Source: Rhodospirillaceae bacterium
Lineage (GTDB): Bacteria; Pseudomonadota; Alphaproteobacteria; DSM-16000; Inquilinaceae
DNA: 63,305 nt
NCBI GenBank assembly: GCA_020638595.1
Contig: JACKIG010000020.1
Span: forward strand, 1-63,305
Direction: 5' to 3'
The notes below the pieces were generated by a model. It had not been told where the DNA came from, made no database searches, and saw only the letters and a program-made list of their open reading frames with translations. This document shows, in pieces, positions 50,740 through 59,731 of this stretch; position 1 is the stretch's first letter; each line of letters opens with the position of its first letter. Position numbers and translations under genes: made by a program.

Positions 50740-51387
50740 ATGAACAGCGCCGCAGCGGCCCTCAAGCCAAGGAAATCTCCGGTTCAAGCCCGCTCGGCCG
50801 CCACGATCGCCGCGCTGCACACGGCCGCCATTCAGGTTTTGACCCGCGAGGGCCTGGGCCGCTGCACGACGACCCGCATTGCCGAGCGCGCCGGCATCTC
50901 CGTCGGCAGCCTCTATCAGTACTATCCCAACCGCGATGCGCTGTTGGCGGCCGTCCTGGAACGGCACCTGGTCGGCATTGCCGCCGCCATCGACCATGTC
51001 TGCCGCGAATGCCACGGCAAGCCGATACCGGAGATGGCCCCAGCCCTGGTCAGGGCGTTTCTTGCGGCAAAGCTGCGCGATCGCGAGGAATCGAAGGCGC
51101 TCTACGCCGTCGCGGCGGAGCGTGGCGGCCCCGAACTGGTCGCCCAGGTACAATCGCGCATGGTGGCGGCGGTCGCGGCGATGCTGGCGAGCGCACCCGA
51201 TGCCCGGTTCGATGATCCGTCCATCACGGCCTCGATCGCCTTCAGTGCCCTGGTCGGGCCGGTGCGGGCACTGCTTGAGGGACATCTTCCGGCGGAAATC
51301 GACGGATGCCTGGAAGCACAGCTTGTCCGGCTGCTGACGGCGTATCTTCAGACATATCTGCGACAACCATCCGCCCGGCGGCGCTGA
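50740..51387 (+). CDS. TetR-family transcriptional regulator
   Basis: A 215-residue regulator. The N-terminal helix-turn-helix is AIQVLTREGLGRCTTTRIAERAGISVGSLYQYY, followed by a helical ligand-binding domain. The ATG at 50740 is used; an in-frame TTG at 50725 is less likely. It most likely represses the adjacent aldo/keto reductase, perhaps in response to a toxic aldehyde or drug. Confidence 0.88.
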   Translation: MNSAAAALKPRKSPVQARSAATIAALHTAAIQVLTREGLGRCTTTRIAERAGISVGSLYQYYPNRDALLAAVLERHLVGIAAAIDHVCRECHGKPIPEMAPALVRAFLAAKLRDREESKALYAVAAERGGPELVAQVQSRMVAAVAAMLASAPDARFDDPSITASIAFSALVGPVRALLEGHLPAEIDGCLEAQLVRLLTAYLQTYLRQPSARRR

Positions 51388-51433
51388 TCGGTCGTTCGCA
51401 GTGGAACCGGACCCGGGGCTTCCGGCAGGCGGC

Positions 51434-52855
51434 TCACAACGTCGTGGGCGGCAGGGTCAGGATCGCCGCCACGCCGCCACCGGGCCGGTTGACCAGGACC
51501 AGGTCGCCGCCATGGGCGTGGACGATGGACCGCGCGATGGCAAGCCCCAGGCCGACGCCGCCGGTTTCGCGGCTGCGCGAGGCTTCCAGGCGGACGAAGG
51601 GCTCGAAGACCTCGGCCAGGCGGTCTTCGGGAATGCCCGGTCCGTCATCCTCGACCGTCAGCCGCGGGCCGTCGGGCAGTGCCTCCAGGCACACGCGCGC
51701 CCGCTGGCCATAGCGCACGGCGTTTTCCACCAGGTTGCGTATGGCCCGTTTCAGCGCCACCGGGCGGCAGGGGTAGGCAAGCCTGTCGGGACCGGTGAAG
51801 GCGACATCCTGGTCAAGCTCGGCCATGTCGTCGGCCAGGCTCTGTGCCAGGGCCGCCAGGTCGACGACGCGCGTCTCTTCCGTCATCGACTCGTCGCGGC
51901 TGAAGGCCAGCGTCGCCTCGGTCATCCGGCTCATCTCCTCCAGCGTCGCCATGATCCTGTCGCGCGTTTCGGCGTCGTCGATGAACTCGGCGCGCAGGCG
52001 GAGGGTGGTGATGGGTGTACGCAGGTCGTGGCTGATGGCCGCCAGCATACGCGTACGGTCGGCCATGAAGCGGGCGAGCCGCGCCTGCATGGCGTTGAAG
52101 GCCCGGGTCGTGCGGCGGATATCCTCCGGCCCGGTTTCGGCCAGCGGGCTGGCGCTGTCGCCCCGGCCCAGCCGGTCTGCGGCGGCGGCCAGCGCCCGCA
52201 GGGGGCGGGTGATCCGCCGGACGGTCAGGGCGGCGATGACGAGGATCGCCACCGCCATCAGGACGGTGAAGATCAGCGGGGCCACCAGCCAGGACCGCGA
52301 CGGGGCGGTCGGGACCGTCGCCTCGACGTTCAGCCAGTGCCCGTCGTCGAGCGCCACCGCCAGGGCCAGGCCGCGGATCGGCGGCCGGGGCTGGTTCATC
52401 GGCAGGGGACGGTCGTCGCCGGGGGGCTCACCGTGCGGCGGGTGCGGCCGCCGATGGCCCGGCCAGGGGTCCTCGCCCTCGAAGATGCGCACGCGCACGT
52501 CCCGGTCATCGCCGATCAGCTCGGCCAGTGCCGCGGCCAGGTGCAGCTCGGCGGCCGCGGCGGCCCCATCGTCCGACCCGTCGGCCGGCACCGCGCTTTC
52601 GTCGCCGATGGTGAAGGCCAGGCGGAACCAGCTGGCGGCGGTCAGCACCCGGTCATGCAGCTCCGGCGGCGTTTCCTCCAGCAGGCGCACGACGGCGGCC
52701 GTGCGGGCCAGCACCAGGTCGCGGCCGGCGGCGCGGATGGCAACCGCCCGTTCGTCGATGAAGATGACCGCCGTCACCGCCTGGGCCAGGACCAGCGCGC
52801 CCAGCAGCAGCACGATCAGCTGGCCCGCCAGGCTTCCGGGCCACAGCCGCTTCAC
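51434..52855 (-). CDS. Two-component sensor histidine kinase
   Basis: A 473-residue inner-membrane kinase with a transmembrane helix near residues 9-27, a periplasmic sensor region of about 140 residues rich in Asp and Pro, a second helix, then HAMP. The His-phosphorylation motif is ISHDLRTPITTLR. The ATP-binding boxes are NLVENAVRYG, DDGPGIPED and GVGLGLAIARSIVHAHGG. The GTG start at 52855 overlaps the response-regulator stop by 4 bp. It resembles EnvZ/RstB-type kinases; the stimulus is unknown. Confidence 0.9.
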   Translation of the reverse strand: MKRLWPGSLAGQLIVLLLGALVLAQAVTAVIFIDERAVAIRAAGRDLVLARTAAVVRLLEETPPELHDRVLTAASWFRLAFTIGDESAVPADGSDDGAAAAAELHLAAALAELIGDDRDVRVRIFEGEDPWPGHRRPHPPHGEPPGDDRPLPMNQPRPPIRGLALAVALDDGHWLNVEATVPTAPSRSWLVAPLIFTVLMAVAILVIAALTVRRITRPLRALAAAADRLGRGDSASPLAETGPEDIRRTTRAFNAMQARLARFMADRTRMLAAISHDLRTPITTLRLRAEFIDDAETRDRIMATLEEMSRMTEATLAFSRDESMTEETRVVDLAALAQSLADDMAELDQDVAFTGPDRLAYPCRPVALKRAIRNLVENAVRYGQRARVCLEALPDGPRLTVEDDGPGIPEDRLAEVFEPFVRLEASRSRETGGVGLGLAIARSIVHAHGGDLVLVNRPGGGVAAILTLPPTTL

Positions 52856-53580
52856 GGCAGCTCCACCACGTCGGCGGCGAAGGTATAGCCGCCGCCCCAG
52901 ACGGTCTTGATGATGGTCGGCGCCTTGGGATCGGGCTCGATCTTGCGGCGCAGGCGGCTGACCTGGTTGTCGATGCTGCGGTCGAACACCTGGGCCGCCC
53001 GCCCGCTGGTCAGGTCCAGAAGCTGCTGGCGCGACAGCACCACCCGCGGGCGTTTCAGGAAGGTCGCCAGCAGCCGGAATTCCGCCGTGCTCAACGGGAC
53101 CGCGACGCCGTCGGTGCCCACCAGCTCCCTCCGGTCGACGTCCAGCACCCAGCGGTCGAAGCCCAGCTTCTGGGTGGCGCCGGCCATCTCCTCGCGCTGC
53201 CGCGGCAGGCTGTTGGCCCGGCGCAGCACCGACTTGATGCGGGCCAGCAGCTCGCGCGGGTTGAACGGCTTGGTGACGTAGTCGTCGGCGCCGATTTCCA
53301 GCCCGACGATGCGGTCGGTCTCCTCCGCCATGGCGGTCAGCAGGATCACCGGTGTGTCGGTGGTTTCGCGCAGGTGGCGGCAGAACGACAGGCCGTCTTC
53401 GCCCGGCATCATGATGTCCAGCACGACCAGGTCGACCGCCGCCGCCTTCAGCGTCTGGCGCCCTTCGGCACTGCTGCCGGCGGTGGAGACGCGCAGGCCG
53501 TTCTTGACCAGATAGCGGGCCAGCAGGTCGCGGATCTCTTGGTGGTCGTCCACGACCAGGATGTGGGGCGTGGGCTCCAT
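52852..53580 (-). CDS. OmpR-family response regulator
   Basis: A 242-residue regulator with an N-terminal receiver (ILVVDDHQEIRD, phospho-Asp in LVVLDIMMPGEDG, Lys in YVTKPFNP) and a C-terminal winged-helix DNA-binding domain (LSTAEFRLLATFLKRPRVVLSRQQLLD...RRKIEPDPKAPTIIKTVWGGGYTF). The ATG at 53580 fits the receiver start; longer in-frame versions are not supported. It is transcribed divergently from the EF-hand gene and precedes its kinase. Confidence 0.92.
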   Translation of the reverse strand: MEPTPHILVVDDHQEIRDLLARYLVKNGLRVSTAGSSAEGRQTLKAAAVDLVVLDIMMPGEDGLSFCRHLRETTDTPVILLTAMAEETDRIVGLEIGADDYVTKPFNPRELLARIKSVLRRANSLPRQREEMAGATQKLGFDRWVLDVDRRELVGTDGVAVPLSTAEFRLLATFLKRPRVVLSRQQLLDLTSGRAAQVFDRSIDNQVSRLRRKIEPDPKAPTIIKTVWGGGYTFAADVVELP

Positions 53581-53646
53581 GATCGTCGTGTGGGTGTGGG
53601 CGTGTCCCCGGGCGTATAGCCCCTTTGGGCGCGGTTGGCGGAGGAA

Positions 53647-53662
53647 AAGTGTATCGAAGTGT
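53647..53662. promoter_or_regulatory. Tandem AAGTGT half-sites, candidate response-regulator box
   Basis: AAGTGT occurs twice (53647-53652 and 53657-53662), repeated every 10 bp, in the gap between the response-regulator gene and the divergent EF-hand gene. OmpR-family dimers bind direct repeats with about this spacing, so this is a candidate site for autoregulation and control of the EF-hand gene. Confidence 0.45.
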
Positions 53663-53777
53663 GTCAGTCGCCGGGTCCGCCATGCCCTGCGACAAACACG
53701 GGCCCACATGGACGAACTTCTGCGACAGCTGGCCTCTAAGGTGGTGCCATCACAAGAAAACACGAGCGGAGAGTCAC

Positions 53778-54344
53778 GTGAACACGATTTCGAAAATTGC
53801 TGCCGCAGCCATTGCCCTTGCCGGTGTCGGGATTGCCGTCGGTGCCCAGGCCGACGGTATCGGCCGGCATGGCGGCGACTGCCGCGGGCCGGCGGGCTTC
53901 AGCGACCATCGCGGCGGGATGGGGCCCAGCGGCTTCGCCCACCATGGCGGCGGGCCGGGCCTGCGCATGCTGGAACGGTTCGACGCCAACGGCGACGACA
54001 GCCTGACCCAGGAAGAGATCGACACCTTCCTGGCCGGCGAGCTTGCCGAATTCGATACGAGCGGCGACCAGACCCTGGATCTCGGCGAATTCGAGAGCCT
54101 GTGGCTGAACTTCATGCGCGAGCGCATGGTCGACCACTTCCAGTTCCTGGATGCGGACGGCGACGGCCAGGTGACGGCCGAGGAGTTCAACAGCCCGTTC
54201 GAGCATGCGGTCGATCGGATGGACCGTAACGGCGACGGCCAGCTGGACCGCCAGGACCGCCCCAATCAGGACCGCTGGGGCAATGCCATCCAGCAGCCGG
54301 GCGACCAGGACATCGAACAGACCGACGAAGGCGACGCCGGCTAG
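53778..54344 (+). CDS. Periplasmic EF-hand calcium-binding protein
   Basis: A 188-residue secreted or periplasmic protein with a signal peptide (IAAAAIALAGVGIAVGAQA). A Gly/His-rich segment (about 25-58) follows. There are four EF-hand-like loops: FDANGDDSLTQEE, FDTSGDQTLDLGE, LDADGDGQVTAEE and MDRNGDGQLDRQD. The GTG at 53778 follows GCGGAGAG. It lies divergent from the two-component system and is probably its target; the His-rich part could also bind metals. Confidence 0.82.
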   Translation: MNTISKIAAAAIALAGVGIAVGAQADGIGRHGGDCRGPAGFSDHRGGMGPSGFAHHGGGPGLRMLERFDANGDDSLTQEEIDTFLAGELAEFDTSGDQTLDLGEFESLWLNFMRERMVDHFQFLDADGDGQVTAEEFNSPFEHAVDRMDRNGDGQLDRQDRPNQDRWGNAIQQPGDQDIEQTDEGDAG

Positions 54345-54500
54345 AACGGACTGCCGCGGGCCGGGTTCGCCCCAGGCGACCCCGGTCGGCGGTGGTGATC
54401 CGCGCCCGTTCTCAGTCCATCCGCGTTGCCGGCCGGGCGTTGCGGCCCAGCGGACCGGGCAAGCCCCGTCGGGTCCGTCGCCGCCGCCCGGCCGTTTCGG

Positions 54501-55205
54501 TCATCGTGCCAGGTGGATGCCGCATTCGGTCTTGTCCAGGCCCCACCAGCGCCCGGCCCGCGGGTCTTCGCCGGGCTGGACGGGCCGTGTGCACGGCACG
54601 CAGCCGATGGACAGATAGCCGTCGGCGACCAGCGGATGCGCCGGCAGGTGGCGCAGCCGCCGATAGTCCTCGATGTCGGCTTCCGACCAGGTGGCCAGGG
54701 GGTTGAACTTCAGCCGGGCATGCGCCGGCTCCGCCTCGATCGCCGCCAGTTCGGTGCGCAGGCCGCCCTGGAAGCGCTTGCGTCCAGTGATCCAGGCCGA
54801 GAACCCGGACAGGGCCTTGTGCAGCGGTGCCGTCTTGCGCAGGTGGCAGCAGAAGTCCGGTGACTTGCGCCACAGGTCGCCATCCGCGTCGTGCTGGCGC
54901 ATGTCGGTGGCTTCCGGTTCGACGCTGCGGACATCCCGCAGGCCCAACAGCGCCGTCAGCTCGTCGCGGTAGGCCAGCGTCTCGGCGAACACCTTGCCGG
55001 TGTCCAGGAAGATCACCGGCGTCGACGGGTCGACGGTGGCCACCATGTCCAGCAGCACCGCGCTTTCCGCCCCGAAGGACGACACCACGGCCGTACGGCC
55101 GCGCAACGCGGGATCGCGCAGAAGCTCGCGCACCAATGCCAGACCGTCCAGGCCGCCATGGCTCGCGCGCAGTCGCGTCACCTCGGCCTTCCAATCCATG
55201 GTCAT
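54501..55205 (-). CDS. cysH: Phosphoadenylyl/adenylyl-sulfate reductase
   Basis: A 234-residue enzyme of assimilatory sulfate reduction that forms sulfite from APS or PAPS using thioredoxin or glutathione. The PP-loop region is VVSSFGAESAVLLDM and the conserved LDTGKVFAET follows. Cysteine pairs in DFCCHLRK and IGCVPCTR indicate a [4Fe-4S] cluster, which points to an APS-type reductase. The C-terminal KTECGIHL carries the catalytic Cys. No other sulfate-assimilation gene is adjacent, although cysG in the nitrate operon also serves sulfite reductase. Confidence 0.92.
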   Translation of the reverse strand: MTMDWKAEVTRLRASHGGLDGLALVRELLRDPALRGRTAVVSSFGAESAVLLDMVATVDPSTPVIFLDTGKVFAETLAYRDELTALLGLRDVRSVEPEATDMRQHDADGDLWRKSPDFCCHLRKTAPLHKALSGFSAWITGRKRFQGGLRTELAAIEAEPAHARLKFNPLATWSEADIEDYRRLRHLPAHPLVADGYLSIGCVPCTRPVQPGEDPRAGRWWGLDKTECGIHLAR

Positions 55206-55796
55206 GTCGGCAGTTCCTTGCCGGCGGCCATCGCCGGATCGTGAATGCGGGAACAGGGGGCTTGCCTAGGCGGCAGCGGCATGGGGCAGGGCAGCGGCCC
55301 CGATCATGCGACACGACGGCATTCGCGCCAGGGGCTGGCAGCGGCTTCGCGGTGTCCGGTCGGCGATGGATCGGGTCATGGCGCAGCACTCGACTCTCAG
55401 GTAGAAAGACCAGGCCGAAGATAATCGTCCGGCCCGTTGAGCGGTACAATATGGGCCAGTCCGGCGCTGCTGCAACAGCGAAACGTAGTTCTTCAAAATA
55501 TAACAATTCGAAACTGCATTATCTTTCGGCGTCTGTGTGCCAGGCGCCGATGTCGGATTGTCCGTCCCCTTCAGGATACGTCGAAACGGCGTTCGATGCG
55601 CTGCGGCGGCGACGGAACGTCATACCGCCGTGGGGCGCCAAACCCGTACGGCCCCCGAACCGGCCACCGGGGCAGGGCACCCACAGATGGCCGGAAAAAT
55701 CCTGCGGCCTGTGGCGAAATAACCACGGGCGACCGGACCCGACGGTCCCCGGGTCGCCGCCGGCCACCGCGATTCGGCGGCCGGCGTCCCTTGGGG
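55206..55796. other. Intergenic region between cysH and greA
   Basis: 591 bp without a supported gene. It should contain the cysH promoter (reading leftward) and the greA terminator. An AT-richer stretch at about 55430-55530 is a candidate promoter or binding region. A GC-rich inverted repeat (CGCCGGCC at 55758-55765 with GGCCGGCG at 55779-55786) lies just past the greA stop but lacks a T tract. Confidence 0.5.
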
Positions 55797-56270
55797 TCAG
55801 TTGAACTGGACCTGGACGATCTCGTAGGACTTCGCGCCGCTGGGGGTGGTGACTTCCACGACCTCGCCCACGGCCTTGCCGATCAGCCCCCGGGCCAGCG
55901 GGGCCGTCACCGAAAGGCGGCCGCGGCTGATGTCGCTCTCGTTGGCGCCGACGATCTGGTAGGTCGACTCCTCGTCCGTCTCTTCATCGGCCAGCGTGAC
56001 CGTCGCGCCGAACTTCACGGTGTCGCCGGACAGCTTGGAGGTGTCGATCACCTGGGCGCGCGAGATCATGTCCTCGATCTCCAGCACGCGGCCTTCGATG
56101 AAGCTCTGCCGCTCGCGCGCGGCGTGGTACTCGGCGTTCTCCGACAGATCGCCGTGCTCCCGCGCTTCGGCGATCGCCTTGATCACCGCCGGCCGCTCTG
56201 TGGACTTGAGGTGCTTCAGCTCCTCAAGCAGGCGGTTATAGCCTTCGGCCGTCATGGGCGCCTTGTTCAT
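55797..56270 (-). CDS. greA: Transcription elongation factor GreA
   Basis: A 157-residue protein that rescues backtracked RNA polymerase by stimulating transcript cleavage. It has the N-terminal coiled coil with GDLSENAEYHAARERQ carrying the tip acidic residues, and the C-terminal FKBP-like domain ending ARGLIGKAVGEVVEVTTPSGAKSYEI. The ATG at 56270 gives the usual length; an in-frame ORF back to 56339 is rejected. It lies 70 bp after carB in the same orientation. Confidence 0.95.
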   Translation of the reverse strand: MNKAPMTAEGYNRLLEELKHLKSTERPAVIKAIAEAREHGDLSENAEYHAARERQSFIEGRVLEIEDMISRAQVIDTSKLSGDTVKFGATVTLADEETDEESTYQIVGANESDISRGRLSVTAPLARGLIGKAVGEVVEVTTPSGAKSYEIVQVQFN

Positions 56271-56340
56271 GGTCGACTGACCTTTCGCAATAATAAAGCC
56301 CTCGGCAACGTCACCGCCGCCGCTGGCGTCCAACCCCATC

Positions 56341-59300
56341 TCAAAACACTTGGGCTAGGTAGGATTGCAGCGGGGCGACTTCAAGGCGCCCGGCCTTGAT
56401 GGCGGCTATGGCCTCCACCGCCGCACGGGCGCCCGACACGGTCGTGTAGTAGGGTATATTGTTGATCAATGCGGCCCGACGCAACGACCGGCTGTCGACG
56501 ATCGCCTGGGCGCCTTCCGTGGTGTTCAACACCAGCTGCACCTGGCCGTCGATCATCGCGTCGACGATGTCGGGCTTGCCTTCCAGCACCTTGTTGACCC
56601 GCTGCACCGACAATCCCTGGGCTTCCAGGTGGCTGGCCGTGCCCGCGGTGGCCAACAGGCGGAACCCGAGGGCCAGCAGCCGGGCCGCGATGACGGTGAA
56701 CATCGGCTTGTCGCGGTCGCGCACACTGATGAAGACCGCGCCGCCATGCGGCAGTGTGACGCCGGCCCCCAATTGCGCCTTGGCGAAGGCGCGGCCGAAA
56801 TCCCGGTCCAGTCCCATCACCTCGCCGGTCGACTTCATCTCCGGTCCCAGCAGGGTGTCGACGCCGGGGAAGCGGGCGAACGGGAACACCGCTTCCTTGA
56901 CCGCGGTGTGGCCGGGGGCGCGGTTGCCCAGGTCGAAATCGGCCAGCTTCTCGCCCAGCATGATGCGGGCGGCGATCTTGGCGATGGGCGTTCCCGTGGC
57001 CTTGGCGACGAAGGGCACGGTGCGGCTGGCGCGGGGGTTGACCTCCAGGATGTAGACCTCGCCGCTCTTGACCGCGAACTGCACGTTCATCAGGCCGATG
57101 ACGCCCAGCGACCGGGCCAGCAGCGTGGTCTGGCGGACGATCTCGTCCTGCACGGCTGCGGCCAGCGAATAGGGCGGCAGCGTGCAGGCGCTGTCGCCGG
57201 AATGGATGCCGGCTTCCTCGATATGCTCCATGATGCCGGCCACGTGCACCGCATCCCCGTCGGCGACGGCATCGACGTCGACCTCCACCGCGTCCTGGAG
57301 GTAGCGGTCGATCAGCACCGGGTTGCGGCCGGAAACGCGCACCGCATGGCCGATGTAGCGGCGCAGGCCCTCCAGGTCGTGCACGATCTCCATGGCGCGC
57401 CCGCCCAGCACATAGGACGGGCGCATCAGCACCGGGAAGCCGACGGTCTCGGCGATGGCCTCGGCCTCCGCACCCGACCGGGCGATGCCGTTGGCCGGTT
57501 GCTTCAGGCCCAGGTCCTGCAGCAGGGCGCGGAAGCGCTCGCGGTCCTCGGCCAGGTCGATGGCGTTGCGCGGCGTGCCCAGGATCGGGATGCCGGCGGC
57601 TTCCAGGTCTTCGGCCAGCTTCAATGGCGTCTGCCCGCCGAACTGCACGATCACGCCCTTGACGTCGCCGCGGCGCTGCTCGACCCGGATCAGCTCGATC
57701 ACGTCCTCGGCCGTCAGCGGCTCGAAATACAGGCGATGCGAGGTGTCGTAGTCGGTGGAGACGGTTTCGGGGTTGCAGTTGACCATGATCGTCTCATAGC
57801 CGGCCTCGGCCAGGGCATAGGCGGCATGGACGCAGCAATAGTCGAACTCGATCCCCTGGCCGATCCGGTTGGGGCCGCCGCCGAGGATGACCACCTTGGC
57901 GCGGTCCGACGGGTCGCTCTCGCACTCGCCCTCGGCATCCTCGTAGGCCGAATACATGTAGGGCGTCGGGCTGGGGAACTCGCCGGCGCAGGTGTCGATG
58001 CGCTTGAACACGGGCGTGACGCCGCAGGCGCGCCGGGCCGCGGCGACCGCCTGTTCGCTCTGCCCCGCCAGCTCGCCCAGGCGCGCATCGGAAAAGCCCA
58101 TGCGCTTCAGCCGGTTCCAGTCGGCCGGGCTGTCCGGCAGGCCGTCGCGGCGCACCACGTCCTCCGTCGCGACCAGGTCGGCGATCTGCGCCAGGAACCA
58201 GCGGTCGAAGCGGGTGGCGGCGTGGATGTCGTCCAGCGACAGGCCCAGGCGCATGGCCTGTGCGGCGATCAGCAGCCGGTCCGGGGTCGGCCGCGCCAGG
58301 GCGGCGCGCACCACATCGGGTTCCACCGGGCGCTGCGGATCGGACGGCACGCCGGGGATCTCCGGCTCGTTCAGGCCCGTCAGGCCGGTTTCCATCGACC
58401 GCAGCGCCTTCTGCAGGCTTTCCTGGAAGCTGCGGCCGATGGCCATGGCCTCCCCCACCGATTTCATCGACGTCGTCAGCAGGGGTTCGGCACCGGAGAA
58501 CTTCTCGAACGTGAAGCGCGGCACCTTGGTGACGACATAGTCGATCGTCGGCTCGAAGCTGGCCGGGGTGATGCGGGTGATGTCGTTGTCCAGCTCGTCC
58601 AGCGTGTAGCCGACGGCCAGCCGCGCCGCGACCTTGGCGATGGGAAAGCCGGTTGCCTTGGACGCCAGCGCCGACGACCGCGACACCCGCGGGTTCATCT
58701 CGATGATCACCAGCCGGCCGGTGGCCGGGTCGACGGCGAACTGCACGTTCGATCCGCCGGTATCCACCCCGATCTCGCGCAGCACCGCGATCGAGGCGTT
58801 GCGCATCAGCTGGTATTCCTTGTCGGTCAGCGTCAGCGCCGGGGCGACGGTGATGCTGTCGCCGGTATGGATGCCCATCGGGTCGATATTCTCGATGGAG
58901 CAGACGATGATGCAGTTGTCGGCGCGGTCGCGCACGACCTCCATCTCGAATTCCTTCCAGCCGAGGACGGATTCCTCGACCAGCACCTGGCCCACCGGGC
59001 TGGCGCGCAGCCCGCCGCGGACGATGTCTTCGTATTCCTGCCGGTTATAGGCGATGCCGCCACCGGTGCCGCCCAGGGTGAAGCTGGGGCGGATGATCGC
59101 CGGCAGCCCCACATGGTCCAGCGCGTCCAGCGCCTCCTGAATGCCGTGCACAAGGATGGAGCGCGGCGAGTCCAGGCCGATGCGGTCCATGGCCTGGCGG
59201 AACAGCAGCCGGTCCTCGGCCTTGGCGATGACCTCGCGATGGGCGCCGATCAGCTCGACCCCCAACTGCTGAAGGATGCTCTCCTCCCCAGAGGGCAGGG

Positions 59301-59613
59301 GCGTGTCCAGCGCCATCGCCGTGTTCAGCGCGGTCTGGCCGCCCATGGTCGGCAGCAGCGCGTCGGGGCGCTCGCGCTCCAGCACGCGGGCGACCATGTC
59401 GGGCGTGATCGGCTCGATATAGGTGGCGTCGGCCAGTTGCGGGTCGGTCATGATCGTGGCCGGGTTCGAATTGACCAGGACCACGCGGTAGCCTTCCTGC
59501 TTCAGCGCCTTGCACGCCTGCGCGCCGGAATAGTCGAATTCGCAGGCTTGCCCGATGATGATGGGGCCGGCGCCGATGATGCAGATGCTTTCGATGTCGG
59601 TGCGTTTTGGCAT
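56341..59613 (-). CDS. carB: Carbamoyl-phosphate synthase large subunit
   Basis: A 1090-residue enzyme that makes carbamoyl phosphate for pyrimidine and arginine synthesis from bicarbonate, ATP and CarA-derived ammonia. Both ATP-grasp halves are present (IIIGQACEFDYSGAQACKAL and VVILGGGPNRIGQGIEFDYC), each with EMNPRVSRSSALASKATG or EVNPRASRTVPFVAKATG. A C-terminal MGS-like regulatory domain follows. The length matches alphaproteobacterial CarB. It is separated from carA by an acetyltransferase gene. Confidence 0.97.
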   Translation of the reverse strand: MPKRTDIESICIIGAGPIIIGQACEFDYSGAQACKALKQEGYRVVLVNSNPATIMTDPQLADATYIEPITPDMVARVLERERPDALLPTMGGQTALNTAMALDTPLPSGEESILQQLGVELIGAHREVIAKAEDRLLFRQAMDRIGLDSPRSILVHGIQEALDALDHVGLPAIIRPSFTLGGTGGGIAYNRQEYEDIVRGGLRASPVGQVLVEESVLGWKEFEMEVVRDRADNCIIVCSIENIDPMGIHTGDSITVAPALTLTDKEYQLMRNASIAVLREIGVDTGGSNVQFAVDPATGRLVIIEMNPRVSRSSALASKATGFPIAKVAARLAVGYTLDELDNDITRITPASFEPTIDYVVTKVPRFTFEKFSGAEPLLTTSMKSVGEAMAIGRSFQESLQKALRSMETGLTGLNEPEIPGVPSDPQRPVEPDVVRAALARPTPDRLLIAAQAMRLGLSLDDIHAATRFDRWFLAQIADLVATEDVVRRDGLPDSPADWNRLKRMGFSDARLGELAGQSEQAVAAARRACGVTPVFKRIDTCAGEFPSPTPYMYSAYEDAEGECESDPSDRAKVVILGGGPNRIGQGIEFDYCCVHAAYALAEAGYETIMVNCNPETVSTDYDTSHRLYFEPLTAEDVIELIRVEQRRGDVKGVIVQFGGQTPLKLAEDLEAAGIPILGTPRNAIDLAEDRERFRALLQDLGLKQPANGIARSGAEAEAIAETVGFPVLMRPSYVLGGRAMEIVHDLEGLRRYIGHAVRVSGRNPVLIDRYLQDAVEVDVDAVADGDAVHVAGIMEHIEEAGIHSGDSACTLPPYSLAAAVQDEIVRQTTLLARSLGVIGLMNVQFAVKSGEVYILEVNPRASRTVPFVAKATGTPIAKIAARIMLGEKLADFDLGNRAPGHTAVKEAVFPFARFPGVDTLLGPEMKSTGEVMGLDRDFGRAFAKAQLGAGVTLPHGGAVFISVRDRDKPMFTVIAARLLALGFRLLATAGTASHLEAQGLSVQRVNKVLEGKPDIVDAMIDGQVQLVLNTTEGAQAIVDSRSLRRAALINNIPYYTTVSGARAAVEAIAAIKAGRLEVAPLQSYLAQVF

Positions 59614-59731
59614 GTCGACTCGTCGTGGGCCTGGGCTCGGCGCCGGGCCGTAAGGGGGAACGGCCAGCGGCGCTGCTATATACGGGACTTGACCGGAAGG
59701 GGGAATGCCTGCGGCTGGGCAGAGTGTCGCC

